NCBI GenBank assembly: GCA_964345005.1
Contig: CAYFPQ010000019.1
Coordinates: forward strand, 1 to 46,757
Length of the DNA: 46,757 nt
Direction: 5' to 3'
From: JABMPJ01 sp964345005
GTDB taxonomy: Bacteria > Verrucomicrobiota > Kiritimatiellia > UBA8416 > JABMPJ01
Of this stretch, positions 9,149-18,583 are shown one piece after another; the first letter of the stretch is position 1; the number at the start of each line of letters is the position of its first letter. Below the pieces are notes generated by a model that ran no database searches, was not told the DNA's origin, and was given only the letters and a program-made list of their open reading frames with translations. The translations under genes were made by a program, and so were the position numbers.

Positions 9149-10845
9149 ACGGATGGATCACACGCCACACCCATGCCACGGCCATCGTGGTCGCCGCCGT
9201 GCTCGCCCTCATCCTCGCAATGGGCATGATGCGCAGCCTGCTCGCAGTGGGGCTGCTCGTGGCCGGCGTCGGCGCGCTGATCTGCTTCCAGCGCCCGATA
9301 CTGGGGCTCTATGGGTTGGTGGCGCTAATCCCTTTCCAGGTCTTTCCCATGGCGATCGTCGACAGCGCACACTCGTTCTCGCTGGCCCAGCTCCTGGTGA
9401 AGCTTCTCTTCGCGATTACGGTGGCGCGCCTGCTGTTGCAGAGACAACTCCACTTCGACCGTTCCGCCGCGAACCCGTGGATTCTCCTGTTCATGCTGGC
9501 GCCGTTCTTCTCAACCGTGAATGCCGACAGCCTGCGCGAGCATTTCAAGGAGACCGTCCCGGCCGTGATCGATTTCTATCTGCTCTACTTCGTGGCCATC
9601 CACACGGTTCGTACCCGCCGCCAGCTATGGACGCTCCTGCTGGTCTTCATCGGCGTAACGTCGCTCCTGGCCGTCTTCGGCACACTCCAGTACGTAACCG
9701 GCACCGGCGTGACCATGGCCTACCTCAAGTCGCGCCTGGCGCCTCTCTTCGTAGGACCAGGCTACTTCGAGGTCCGCTCACTCAAGATGCTCAGCCAGAT
9801 CCAGTCCGGAAAACTCTCTGCCGTTACCTCCATCTTCGTCAATCACTCCGATTATGGCGGATTCCTGCTCTACGGTTTTGCCCTCGCGGCGGCCGCGGCG
9901 GCCATGAGTCACCGCCGACTCGTGCGCCTCGTGGCGACCGGCGTGGCCATGCTTCTCGCATTCAACATCCTGGTCAGCCTTGCACGCAGCGCCTGGCTGG
10001 GACTGTTCGCGGGCGGCGTGGCCATGGCTATCCTGGTACTTCATAAGCGCGGGTCGCGCCTGGCCGCCCCGGTGGCCGTCGCCGGCAGCGTGCTGCTCGT
10101 AGCATTCCTCCTCTTCGGTCGCGCGGCGTGGGGCATCCTGCCCGAGACGGTCCGGGACCATTTCGAGATGACACTGCATTACGGATCGGTTTCGGGATCG
10201 TGGCAGATGCGCATGGCCTTCTGGGATGATGCCCTGCATGCCGTGGCCCGCGCGCCGATCCTGGGCCGGGCTTATCTCAGCAAGGTGCACAACCAGTATC
10301 TCGGCGTCCTGTTGCAGTTCGGTATCCTGGGGCTGGCAACCCACCTCCTCATCCTGTTCACGGTGGCCCGGCAGCTCCTTCTTGCCTGCGTCCGTTCGCA
10401 GGACGAGCTGGTGACCATCCTGTCGCTCGGGGCGCTCGGGGCGCTGGCAGGCGTCGCGGCGCACTCGCTACTGTGGAACGACCTCTTCTATGTCCCTGCC
10501 AGCGACATGGTTTTCGTCCTCTTCATGTCATTTGCCGGCCTCGCCGCACGCGAGACCGAACCTGCCAAGGCGTCCGAGCACAACATTAACGCGAGCACGG
10601 CCAGCATGCACCATGTGATATGGGGCATCCTCGGCGCCGCCACGGCACTGGCAGTCCTGGCGGCCGTGCTGGTGGTGGGCTGCGAATTCTCGCCCTTCGA
10701 CCTATTCAGCTATGCCGGCGGGCTGCTTGTGGCGGGATTCCTCCTCGTCGGACTGGTGGACCAACGCCGATGTCGCGCGACGGCGAATCGGCCCTGGACC
10801 GGGCGGGACATCGTCGAGGAATACCTACCGGAAAGGGCGCAATAA
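9145..10845 (+). CDS. Second O-antigen ligase/polymerase-type membrane protein
   Basis: 566 residues from the ATG at 9145 (GAGGAGGG at 9131-9138; ATGA overlap with the flippase). It is multi-pass, with the Wzy_C-type motif KVHNQYLGVLLQFGILG at about 380-396, and has no TPR tail. The last 70 residues add two more helices and a basic tail. Two such proteins flanking one flippase suggest a polymerase and a ligase, or a polymerase with two linkages. Sequence alone cannot say which is which. Confidence 0.82.
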   Translation: MNGWITRHTHATAIVVAAVLALILAMGMMRSLLAVGLLVAGVGALICFQRPILGLYGLVALIPFQVFPMAIVDSAHSFSLAQLLVKLLFAITVARLLLQRQLHFDRSAANPWILLFMLAPFFSTVNADSLREHFKETVPAVIDFYLLYFVAIHTVRTRRQLWTLLLVFIGVTSLLAVFGTLQYVTGTGVTMAYLKSRLAPLFVGPGYFEVRSLKMLSQIQSGKLSAVTSIFVNHSDYGGFLLYGFALAAAAAAMSHRRLVRLVATGVAMLLAFNILVSLARSAWLGLFAGGVAMAILVLHKRGSRLAAPVAVAGSVLLVAFLLFGRAAWGILPETVRDHFEMTLHYGSVSGSWQMRMAFWDDALHAVARAPILGRAYLSKVHNQYLGVLLQFGILGLATHLLILFTVARQLLLACVRSQDELVTILSLGALGALAGVAAHSLLWNDLFYVPASDMVFVLFMSFAGLAARETEPAKASEHNINASTASMHHVIWGILGAATALAVLAAVLVVGCEFSPFDLFSYAGGLLVAGFLLVGLVDQRRCRATANRPWTGRDIVEEYLPERAQ

Positions 10846-11996
10846 TGAATATCCTGGTTCACTCTCCCGACTTCCCGCCGGTAACCGGCGGCATCGCGAC
10901 GTTTGTCTCACAACTCTGCGGGGGGCTCTCGGCCCGTGGCCACGATGTCGATGTTGTGACCATAGGACATCCAGACTTGACGATTCCACTGCCGCTCGGA
11001 TCCACGATCTACCGCTACGAGGCAACACGTCGCCCGGCTTCCCTGGCCGCCACCCGCGCCATCATGTCGCGCTGCCGCACCCGGCACTACGATGTCGCCC
11101 TGGTCGGTCATCTCATGTCGACGCAGGGACTCGGCGTGCTGGCCGCCACCATACGGCGGCAACTGCCCTACGCCATCCTCACCCATGGCAACGATCTCTG
11201 GTCGAATCGCCGGTCGTTGATCGATGCCGTGGCCAGCAGTGTGCTCATGCGGCAGGCCGGGCTCTTGCTGGCAAACAGCGAATACACGGCCAACGTCATT
11301 CGCTCGCGCGTCCGTCACATTCCGGTAGAGGTGCTCAACCCGGGTGTCGACACTCACCGCTTCCGCCCCGGCCTCGATACGTCGGCTGTCCGGCGCGAGT
11401 ACTCGCTTCGGGACCGGCAAGTCGTTCTGACTGTCGGGCGCCTGGTGGCACGCAAGGGCTACGCGCAAGTGTTGCGGGCCCTGCCGCGCGTCATTCAGCA
11501 CGTGCCCCAGCTCCTCTACCTGATCGCCGGGAGCGGACCCCAGGAAGCACGGCTTCGCCATTCGGTTTCCTGCCTCCAGCTCCATGACCACGTTCGCTTC
11601 CTGGGGCACGTCCCGGCCAATCGCCTACCCGAACTCTACTGTGCAAGCGACCTGTTTGTCATGCCGTGCATCAGCATGGATCATGAGCACGACGTGGAAG
11701 GGTTCGGGATTGTCTTTTCCGAGGCAGCGGCGTGCGGCATTCCGGTCATTGCCGGCAACAGTGGCGGCGCCGCCGAGGCCGTTGAGCACCGGCGCACCGG
11801 GCTGGTTGTTGATGGACGCGATGTCGCGGCGATTGAAAGCGCTATGGTCCGTGTGCTCTGTGATGCCGACTGCGCGGACCGGCTCGGGCGTGCCGGCCGC
11901 CTGCGGGCGGAGCGGAAACTCGCCTGGCCCAGCCAATGTGCCAGCCTGGAACAGATGCTCAACAGACTATCCCCCCGGCGGGAGGCCTACGCATGA
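10845..11996 (+). CDS. GT4-family glycosyltransferase
   Basis: 383 residues with a GT-B fold. The N-terminal acceptor domain starts HSPDFPPVTGGIATFVSQL, with the usual glycine loop. The C-terminal donor domain carries VGRLVARKGY and the E-x7-E motif EGFGIVFSE (about 285-293), followed by ACGIPVIAGNSGGAAEAV. It would transfer a sugar from a nucleotide donor, with retention of configuration, to the lipid-linked chain in the cytoplasm. The start ATG shares one base with the previous stop (TAATG). Frame upstream to 10620 is open but lies inside the polymerase gene. Donor and acceptor cannot be assigned. Confidence 0.88.
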   Translation: MNILVHSPDFPPVTGGIATFVSQLCGGLSARGHDVDVVTIGHPDLTIPLPLGSTIYRYEATRRPASLAATRAIMSRCRTRHYDVALVGHLMSTQGLGVLAATIRRQLPYAILTHGNDLWSNRRSLIDAVASSVLMRQAGLLLANSEYTANVIRSRVRHIPVEVLNPGVDTHRFRPGLDTSAVRREYSLRDRQVVLTVGRLVARKGYAQVLRALPRVIQHVPQLLYLIAGSGPQEARLRHSVSCLQLHDHVRFLGHVPANRLPELYCASDLFVMPCISMDHEHDVEGFGIVFSEAAACGIPVIAGNSGGAAEAVEHRRTGLVVDGRDVAAIESAMVRVLCDADCADRLGRAGRLRAERKLAWPSQCASLEQMLNRLSPRREAYA

Positions 11997-13180
11997 TTGC
12001 AGAGGTTGCACCTTTCTCGATCCTCTGGTTCGGGCAGCGCTGGAGCAAGTACCAGCGGCGCGACCGGCAGATCATCTCGCGCCTGGCGCAATACCCGGAT
12101 ATCGAACACATCATGCTGGTGGAGCCCCCCCTTCCCGTCACGTCGCTGGCCGCGTGGTGCCTGGGACAGGAAGAGGACGCCGTCGAGACATGGAGCCGGA
12201 TCCGGCGGCACGGCTTTGCCTGGAACCCACAGCCCGGCGTTGCGGTGATGCCTCCGCTCGTCCCGCTGGCAGGCTACCAGGGGACCCGGGCCCGGTGGCT
12301 GCATGCCGCCCGGCGGCGGTCAGCCGCCCGAATGCTGAACCGAATCCGTCCCTCCCGCCTCGTCCTCTGGGTCGGTGGTCCCTACTGCACGTCCAACCTG
12401 GTCGGCCACTTCGGCGAGGCGGCGGTCTGCTACAGCCTGTGCGAAGATTTCGCAGAGAAGGATCCGGAGCACCACGCCATGATTGAGGCGGAGGATGCGG
12501 CGCTGCGGGACGCGGCCGACCTTGTGGTTGTCGTGCGCGAAGCACTTGCGGAACAATCCGAATCGACCCGGGATAAGACGGTGGTAATTCCGAATGGCGT
12601 TGACGTGGACGAACTGCAACGGAGGCAGACGGTCGCCATTGACCGCAGCCTCTATGCCGACGCGACGCGCCCGGTGATAGGGTTCGTCGGCGACATCAAC
12701 GAAAGCATCGACGTGGAGCTGGTCCACCAGATCGCCTTCATGCGCCCGGACTGGAGCGTGATCATGATCGGTCCGGTAGACGCGGATATGCGCCCACAGA
12801 TCGAGCGCCTGTCGCTACCCAATATTCACTTCACCGGGAGCCTCCCGTTCGACGAGGTGCCGGCCCACGTGTCGCACTTCGATGTGGCCCTGCTTCCCTA
12901 CAAACGCAACGCACGGAACATGTGTTGCAGCTCGATGAAGATGTATGTCTACCTCGCGTTGGGCAAGCCGATCGTCGGTACGCCCGTGGCGGATGCGGAA
13001 CAGTTTCCCGAAGCGATCACAGCAGCGGTCACACCCGAAGAGTATGTGATTGCGATCGAGGCGGGCCTGCACCACGACACCCCGGCACTCCGGGATGCCA
13101 GGGTGCAGGCCGCCCGCGGGGAAAGCTGGGACCGGCGTGTCCGCGTGATTCACGAATCGCTCTGTTCGGTAATCTCATGA
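11993..13180 (+). CDS. GT-B glycosyltransferase, first of a tandem paralogous pair
   Basis: 395 residues, start ATG 11993 (GGGAGG just upstream, ATGA overlap). It begins FGQRWSKYQRRDRQ and has a GT-B C-terminal half with GFVGDINESIDVELV, RPDWSVIMIGPV, and YLALGKPIVGTPVADAEQF. The next gene has the same landmarks in the same order (WWEYQRR, GFVGHLTDFFDVDLV, YLAAGKPVVSTD), so the two arose by duplication. They probably add successive related sugars. There is no strict E-x7-E; the family resembles TuaH-like transferases. Specificity is unknown. Confidence 0.8.
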   Translation: MIAEVAPFSILWFGQRWSKYQRRDRQIISRLAQYPDIEHIMLVEPPLPVTSLAAWCLGQEEDAVETWSRIRRHGFAWNPQPGVAVMPPLVPLAGYQGTRARWLHAARRRSAARMLNRIRPSRLVLWVGGPYCTSNLVGHFGEAAVCYSLCEDFAEKDPEHHAMIEAEDAALRDAADLVVVVREALAEQSESTRDKTVVIPNGVDVDELQRRQTVAIDRSLYADATRPVIGFVGDINESIDVELVHQIAFMRPDWSVIMIGPVDADMRPQIERLSLPNIHFTGSLPFDEVPAHVSHFDVALLPYKRNARNMCCSSMKMYVYLALGKPIVGTPVADAEQFPEAITAAVTPEEYVIAIEAGLHHDTPALRDARVQAARGESWDRRVRVIHESLCSVIS

Positions 13181-14376
13181 TCACACCTGACATCGTTATT
13201 TTTGCCTCGCGCGACTGGTGGGAGTACCAGCGCAGGCCGCACTACACCGCGCTCTCGCGGCTGGCACGCGTGCTTGTGATCGAACCACCACTCACGCCAT
13301 TTGATCTCCTGCGGCGGAAGAGACGTCTGGGTTGCGAAACAGGACCGCGTCTGCGAAAGGTAAACGCCTCCCTCCACGTTTACCGGCCACGCACCTTGTT
13401 GCCGTATGCCCTTTCCTTCCGGCACGATACGCTGGCCCGTCTCAACCGCCGCTCATTTTCTCACGCCATCGCCCCGGTTGTGCGGAAGCTGGGATTCCGC
13501 GAGTGGGTCCAGGTTTTCTTCCTTCCGCAACAGCACTGTCTGCTGGACCTGCCTGCCCCGGTGCTGCGCTGTTTCGAGGTGGTCGACGAGTACACAACCC
13601 TGACCGGTCCCGACCGCAACCTGCACGGCTGGCACGACCGCCGGGTCATGCAGGTGGAGCCCCGCATCCTGAACCGTGTAGACATCGTCTTCACGACCTC
13701 CCGTACGCTGCACCAGAGCAAACGCCATTGGAACCGCAGCACCTACTGTGTCCCCAACGCGGCCGACACGGAACACTTCGGCAAAGCGCGCGGACCGGGA
13801 GAGTTGCCCCCCGACCTCAAACACATACCGGCGCCGCGAATCGGTTTCGTGGGGCATTTGACCGACTTCTTCGATGTCGACCTCGTGCGAACCGTTGCCA
13901 TGCGCAGACCCGATTGGTTCTGGGTACTGCTCGGCGAGGACAACACGACCGCGGCGTTCCGTAAGGCCAGCGGGCTGGCCGACGTGTTGGCCATGCCCAA
14001 TGTCCACTGGCTGGGACGCAAATCCTACGAACTGCTGCCCGAGTACATACGCGGGTTCCAGGCATGTACGATGCCGTACCAGCCCTGCGACCGGATGCGC
14101 TACAGCCACCCGAACAAGATCTACCAGTACCTCGCCGCGGGCAAGCCGGTGGTCTCAACGGACTTCCCGGCCACCCACATGCATGAGGACGTGATCGAGA
14201 TCGCCGCCTCGCCGTCCGACTTCGAGGCCAGGGTGAAGGACGTGCTCGGAAACGGTTCCGAGGCCCTGCAACGGCGGCGCATCGCCGTGGCTGAACAAAA
14301 CTCCGTCGAGGCACGCGCCGCGCGCCAGCTTGAGATCATCGGGGCACACCTTGACGCACAGGAGGACAAATCATGA
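13177..14376 (+). CDS. GT-B glycosyltransferase, second of the tandem pair
   Basis: 399 residues, ATGA-coupled to its paralogue at 11993. It begins TPDIVIFASRDWWEYQRRPH. The C-terminal donor-binding half contains GFVGHLTDFFDVDLVRT, RPDWFWVLLGE and HPNKIYQYLAAGKPVVSTD. Divergence from its partner is high outside these blocks, so it likely has a different acceptor or donor. It acts in the cytoplasm on the growing lipid-linked repeat unit. AGGAGG near its 3' end serves the next gene. Confidence 0.8.
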   Translation: MITPDIVIFASRDWWEYQRRPHYTALSRLARVLVIEPPLTPFDLLRRKRRLGCETGPRLRKVNASLHVYRPRTLLPYALSFRHDTLARLNRRSFSHAIAPVVRKLGFREWVQVFFLPQQHCLLDLPAPVLRCFEVVDEYTTLTGPDRNLHGWHDRRVMQVEPRILNRVDIVFTTSRTLHQSKRHWNRSTYCVPNAADTEHFGKARGPGELPPDLKHIPAPRIGFVGHLTDFFDVDLVRTVAMRRPDWFWVLLGEDNTTAAFRKASGLADVLAMPNVHWLGRKSYELLPEYIRGFQACTMPYQPCDRMRYSHPNKIYQYLAAGKPVVSTDFPATHMHEDVIEIAASPSDFEARVKDVLGNGSEALQRRRIAVAEQNSVEARAARQLEIIGAHLDAQEDKS

Positions 14377-15434
14377 TCAACGATCTAAGCGCCGATCCGA
14401 TCCTGGTCATCTGTGCCCAGGGCATCGGCAATACGCTGCTGGCCACCCCGTTGCTGGCTGCGCTGCAGCACGGGTTCCCATCCCAACGCCTGGTTGCGTT
14501 GACGTGGGACAACGGGTCGGAAAAGGTCCTGCGCGACTCGCCATGCGTTGACCAGGTACTGGTCATGCGGCGTACGCAGTCGCGCTGGCGTATCCTCGCA
14601 ACGTGGATACCCGAGCTGCGGCGGCGCCACTTCTCGCACGTTTTTCTCGCGTGGCCCGGCGGCATAACGGCCGCACTGTTGGCCGGCCTGTCCGGTGCAC
14701 GTGTACGCGTGGGGCACGATTTCGGCGCCGGGATGTTCTGGGCCGGGCGTCTCTTTACACACGCCCTTCCCCGTAACAGCCGGCGGCACGACCTCGAGCG
14801 CAATCTCGATCTCGCGCTCTGCCTTGGACTACAGGTAAACCATGTACCCAAGCCCTCCCTACAGATCTTTCCCTCCGAGCGCCGCTCGGCAAAGACATTC
14901 CTTCGCGCGTCAGCGCTTGGACAGCGCCGACTCGTGGGGATTGCACCGGGATCGAGCCGGTCGCAGGACTTCAAGCGATGGCCGCTGGAGCGCTTTGCCG
15001 ACCTGGCTAACCTGCTGCATGATGAGGCCGATGCTAGTATCCTGCTCTTTGCCGGTCCCGAGGAGGAAGAGCTTGTAACACGCTTCACGGACAAGGCCCG
15101 CTGCCCGACTCAGGCGATCCAAGGACGCACGCTGGGAGAGGCCGCGGCGCTGATCGCCTCGTGCAACGTACTGGTCAGCAATGACGCCGGTCTGATGCAC
15201 GTTGCCACGGCTGTCGGCACACCCGTAGCGGCCGTCATGGGGCCCACCGATCCAGAACGAACGCGCCCTTACGGTCCGCAGAACCGGGTCGTACGCCTGG
15301 GACTCCACTGTAGCCCCTGCTACGACCATTTCCGCAGAGATTTCCGGTGCAGCCACCCGACTCCGTACGCCTGCATGAGGGAGCTCTCCACCGAGCAGGT
15401 ATGCGGCACGGTTATGGAGATGCTGTCGGGGTGA
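14373..15434 (+). CDS. GT9-family (heptosyltransferase-like) glycosyltransferase
   Basis: 353 residues. The N-terminus ILVICAQGIGNTLLATPLLAAL is the typical GT9 start. The C-terminal half carries GIAPGSSRSQDFKRWPLERF and SNDAGLMHVATAVGTPVAAVMGPT (about 268-290), the ADP-heptose:LPS heptosyltransferase signature. In an EPS cluster such enzymes often add heptose or other sugars to the repeat unit rather than to LPS core. There are no heptose-synthesis genes in the window. It is ATGA-coupled to the preceding gene with AGGAGG at 14360-14365. The C-terminus has several cysteines (CSPCYD, CSHPTPYAC), common in this subfamily. Confidence 0.87.
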   Translation: MINDLSADPILVICAQGIGNTLLATPLLAALQHGFPSQRLVALTWDNGSEKVLRDSPCVDQVLVMRRTQSRWRILATWIPELRRRHFSHVFLAWPGGITAALLAGLSGARVRVGHDFGAGMFWAGRLFTHALPRNSRRHDLERNLDLALCLGLQVNHVPKPSLQIFPSERRSAKTFLRASALGQRRLVGIAPGSSRSQDFKRWPLERFADLANLLHDEADASILLFAGPEEEELVTRFTDKARCPTQAIQGRTLGEAAALIASCNVLVSNDAGLMHVATAVGTPVAAVMGPTDPERTRPYGPQNRVVRLGLHCSPCYDHFRRDFRCSHPTPYACMRELSTEQVCGTVMEMLSG

Positions 15435-15445
15435 GGAGGTGCAAT

Positions 15446-16423
15446 ATGATTGCGTTTCAACAGACAGATGGAGCCCTGGCCCACGTGGCTACGGATCTCC
15501 CGATAGAGGAAGTCATGAGCTGCCCCGTGTGCAGCGGCGTACTGACCCCGTTCCACCAGTTCCTTTTTGCCCAGCTTCCCTTCCGCTTTAAACTGCGACG
15601 CTGCGGCGTGTGCGGCCTGGCGGTCAATACCCCGCGACTGCGCCCGGAAGAGAGTGCACAGTTGTATGGCGGCGACTACTACGTGTTTGATGCCGAGACC
15701 GATCACGACTACGAGGCGAGCGCACGGCGCGATCTGGCGCGCATCCGCCCGTGGGTACCGGCCGGGGCACGGCTGCTTGAGATCGGCTGCGCGCGCGGGC
15801 ACCTGCTCGCCCTTGCCCGGGACGCCGGCTACGAGGTGCGTGGTGTCGAGATCTCCCCGGAGGCATCGAACGAGGCTCGGTCACGCGGCCTGCCGGTGAT
15901 GACCGGCACGATCGAGACGATCGGACGGTGCGACCTGCGTTTCGATGCCGTCGTGGCCCTGGACGTCATCGAACACGTGCACGATCCCCTCGAGTTCCTG
16001 AGCTGTGCGCGCAAGCAGATGGCGTTCGGGAGCAAGCTTATCCTCGAGACACCCAACGTGGACGGGCTCTTTGCCCGCATGGGCGGGCGGCACTGGATCG
16101 GGTTCAACCCGTACCACATTGCGCTGTTCTCCCAGGACGCCCTGGTACGTGCGTGCCAGCGGTCCGGATTCGAGATCCGCGATCTGGTCACAGTCGAGGG
16201 ACGATTGTTGTCGGTCGACGGCCTGCGGCGCATCGGCGCCGGCCACCTGGTACCCGACCGTCTGCGCCGGACCGCCGGCGCGTGGCTGCGGGCACACCAG
16301 GCCGGGGCATCCTCCGCGAACGACGCGCGGGAGAGCGTAAACGGAAACGAGGGAAGTGTGGCCCGCTGGATCAACAGCCGGCGAATGGGAGACCAACTGC
16401 TGGTGCATGCGGTTGCACACTAG
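15446..16423 (+). CDS. Zinc-ribbon SAM-dependent methyltransferase 1
   Basis: 325 residues from the ATG at 15446 (GAGGAGG at 15433-15439). A zinc ribbon is formed by C26, C29, C53 and C56. A Rossmann methyltransferase follows, with motif I LEIGCARGHLL (about 111), GVEISPEA (motif II) and ALDVIEHVHDPLEFL. The family methylates sugars or nucleotide-sugars in surface-polymer loci. The next gene is a paralogue of the same architecture but different base composition. Substrate is unknown. Confidence 0.8.
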   Translation: MIAFQQTDGALAHVATDLPIEEVMSCPVCSGVLTPFHQFLFAQLPFRFKLRRCGVCGLAVNTPRLRPEESAQLYGGDYYVFDAETDHDYEASARRDLARIRPWVPAGARLLEIGCARGHLLALARDAGYEVRGVEISPEASNEARSRGLPVMTGTIETIGRCDLRFDAVVALDVIEHVHDPLEFLSCARKQMAFGSKLILETPNVDGLFARMGGRHWIGFNPYHIALFSQDALVRACQRSGFEIRDLVTVEGRLLSVDGLRRIGAGHLVPDRLRRTAGAWLRAHQAGASSANDARESVNGNEGSVARWINSRRMGDQLLVHAVAH

Positions 16424-16448
16424 ACGGAACCTGAAGGAGGCGTGTGTG

Positions 16449-17423
16449 ATGAGTAAGAGTACGGACAATTGCCACATCTGCGGGACCGTCGAATCCAGAG
16501 ATCTCGGCCGGCCGGAAATATCCCCGAAAGCTGCTCCTTTTATCAAGCTGGATTACAGAGTCTTGGAGTGTCTCGGCTGTCACGCCTGCCGCGTTTCACC
16601 GACAATTGCCTTTGGTGCGAACGAGTGGGAACAGCTGTACGATGGGGAGTACTTTGGAAAAGGGACCAGATGGTGGACGCGCAAGAGAGCGAGAGATCGC
16701 AGAGATCGTTTAAACCGACTTCAAGATGCATGCCCAAGGCAGATTGCTGATTTTCTTGATGTGGGTTGCGGCGAGGGTCATGTGCTCGCTGAAGCGGCCA
16801 ACCGTGGCTGGAAAGCGCATGGCATCGACATCTCAGACAATAGAGCAGAGTCTGCAAGAGAGAATGGCACACTGTTCACCAAAGCCGATATCTTCAAAGC
16901 CGGGTTCCCTGATGATTCCTTTGACTGCGTCTACATGGATTCGGTCCTGGAGCATGTGGTGGATCCGGTCCCTTATCTGTCTGAACTCAACAGGATAATG
17001 AGAACAGACGGAGTCCTTTATGTCGGAGTGCCGAATGAAGGATGCCTGTTCAACGATGTAAAGAAGCTCTTGCTTGTCATGCGCGGCAAGCAAGACGTGT
17101 CTGCATGCCTCAAACCCTTTGCTCTGCCTTACCACGTGAGCGGGTTCACGGAGAATTCCCTGGTGGCAGCTGGGAAGAGAAGTGGCCTCGGTGTCCTGGA
17201 GTGCAGAGGTTTTGGAGGGCCGTATGAGGTGCTGAAATTCCGTCTCTTCAGTCGGCCTTTCCTGATCAACCTGTTCCTCTTGCCGATACACCTGGTTGCC
17301 GTTGCTCTGAAGAGGCCGATCTATCTGGACGCGATATTCCATAAGAAGAATGGGAGACCAGCTCCTGGTCCCGCGGTCGCACACGGGGGGCCATCACATG
17401 AAAGAGAGGTCGATGCCAAATGA
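16449..17423 (+). CDS. Zinc-ribbon SAM-dependent methyltransferase 2, compositionally atypical
   Basis: 324 residues from the ATG at 16449, after AAGGAGG at 16434-16440; a GTG one codon earlier is also possible. Zinc-ribbon cysteines C8, C11, C41 and C44 precede a Rossmann domain with LDVGCGEGHVL and GIDISDN, then MDSVLEHVVDPVPYL. A hydrophobic stretch near 275-290 may touch the membrane. The gene is visibly richer in A/T, especially at third positions, than the genes on both sides, which suggests later acquisition into the cluster. Its last 4 bases overlap the GT2 gene (ATGA), so it is nevertheless integrated in the coupled unit. It probably methylates a second position or sugar. Confidence 0.8.
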   Translation: MSKSTDNCHICGTVESRDLGRPEISPKAAPFIKLDYRVLECLGCHACRVSPTIAFGANEWEQLYDGEYFGKGTRWWTRKRARDRRDRLNRLQDACPRQIADFLDVGCGEGHVLAEAANRGWKAHGIDISDNRAESARENGTLFTKADIFKAGFPDDSFDCVYMDSVLEHVVDPVPYLSELNRIMRTDGVLYVGVPNEGCLFNDVKKLLLVMRGKQDVSACLKPFALPYHVSGFTENSLVAAGKRSGLGVLECRGFGGPYEVLKFRLFSRPFLINLFLLPIHLVAVALKRPIYLDAIFHKKNGRPAPGPAVAHGGPSHEREVDAK

Positions 17424-18583
17424 ATGAGACGATCTTCTGGGTCATGGTCATGTCCGTCGCCTACGTCTACGCCGGGTACCCCCTCCTGTTGGCGGGCGGG
17501 CGGGCGCTGCGCCGACGCCGGCCCGGTGCGCGGACCACCACGTTACCGTCCGTCTCGCTGGTCATTGCGGCCTATAACGAGGAGGCCGTGATTGCCGACA
17601 AGATCAGGAACGCACTGGCCCTGCACTACCCGGCGGACCGGCTGCAGATCATCGTGGCATCGGACGGATCCACTGATAACACCGGCGCGATCGTGCGCTC
17701 CTTCGGAAGGCAAATCGTCAAGCTCGTGGCCCTGCCGCAGAACTGTGGAAAGAGCAGCGCCCAAAACCTGGGCGCCGCAGCGGCAGAAGGCGATATTCTG
17801 CTCTTCACCGACGCCGACGTTCTGCTCGACCCGTCCGCATTGAAGGTGATGCTGCAGCACTTCGCGGATCCGACGGTTGGTTGTGTCGTCGCACAGATCG
17901 CCTATACCGACACCCGCACCAACGCGGTAAGCGCCGGGGAAGGTTTGTACTGGCGCTATGAATTATGCCTCAGGGAACAGGAAAGCCGCCTGGGTAACTT
18001 TGCCATGGGTAGCGGCACGTTTGCCATTCGACGCAAACTGTTCAAGACGCTACCCGCAAACGTTGGCGAAGACTTCGTGCTTCCGATGCAGACCGCACAG
18101 GCGGGCTACAGGGTTGTCTACGAACCCAATGCCGTGGCCCGTACCCCGCTCGGGCAGACAACCGTACCCACCATGTTTCGTAGCAAGGTGCGCGTGATCA
18201 GCAAAGACCTGCGAGGTCTCTTTATGTGCCGCGCGCTTCTCAACCCGCTCTGCTATCCGCTCTATGCATGGGGATTGGTCTCGCACAAGCTGCTGCGCTG
18301 GCTGGTGCCCTACTTCATGCTGACCGCGTTGGCCGTGAACCTGCTTCTGTTGGAGATCCCGTTCTACCGGCTGACGCTCCTGCTTCAGGTCCTGTTCTAC
18401 GGCCTGGCCGGGCTCGGGTTCTTCGTGCAGACGTCCGATCGGCTGCCGCGCTGGATGGGCATCCCCTTCTCGTTCTGCCTTGTCAACGGGGCTGCACTGG
18501 TGGGGGTGGCCCGCTACGTGTGCGGCCGTACATCGGGACAGTGGACCCCGGTCCGGCAGCCATCAACGGAGGCCGTGACATGA
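17420..18583 (+). CDS. Membrane-bound GT2-family glycosyltransferase
   Basis: 387 residues: an N-terminal membrane helix (about 4-26), a GT-A domain with SLVIAAYNEE, SDGSTDNT (about 81-87), TDADV (about 130; the metal-binding DxD) and VGEDFVLP (about 214-221; catalytic Asp), and then three or more C-terminal helices (about 275-370). This layout matches processive or single-addition inverting transferases such as those related to NodC/HAS. The QxxRW of processive synthases is not clearly present (SKVRVISKDLRG occupies that place), so single transfer is more likely. Confidence 0.85.
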   Translation: MNETIFWVMVMSVAYVYAGYPLLLAGGRALRRRRPGARTTTLPSVSLVIAAYNEEAVIADKIRNALALHYPADRLQIIVASDGSTDNTGAIVRSFGRQIVKLVALPQNCGKSSAQNLGAAAAEGDILLFTDADVLLDPSALKVMLQHFADPTVGCVVAQIAYTDTRTNAVSAGEGLYWRYELCLREQESRLGNFAMGSGTFAIRRKLFKTLPANVGEDFVLPMQTAQAGYRVVYEPNAVARTPLGQTTVPTMFRSKVRVISKDLRGLFMCRALLNPLCYPLYAWGLVSHKLLRWLVPYFMLTALAVNLLLLEIPFYRLTLLLQVLFYGLAGLGFFVQTSDRLPRWMGIPFSFCLVNGAALVGVARYVCGRTSGQWTPVRQPSTEAVT

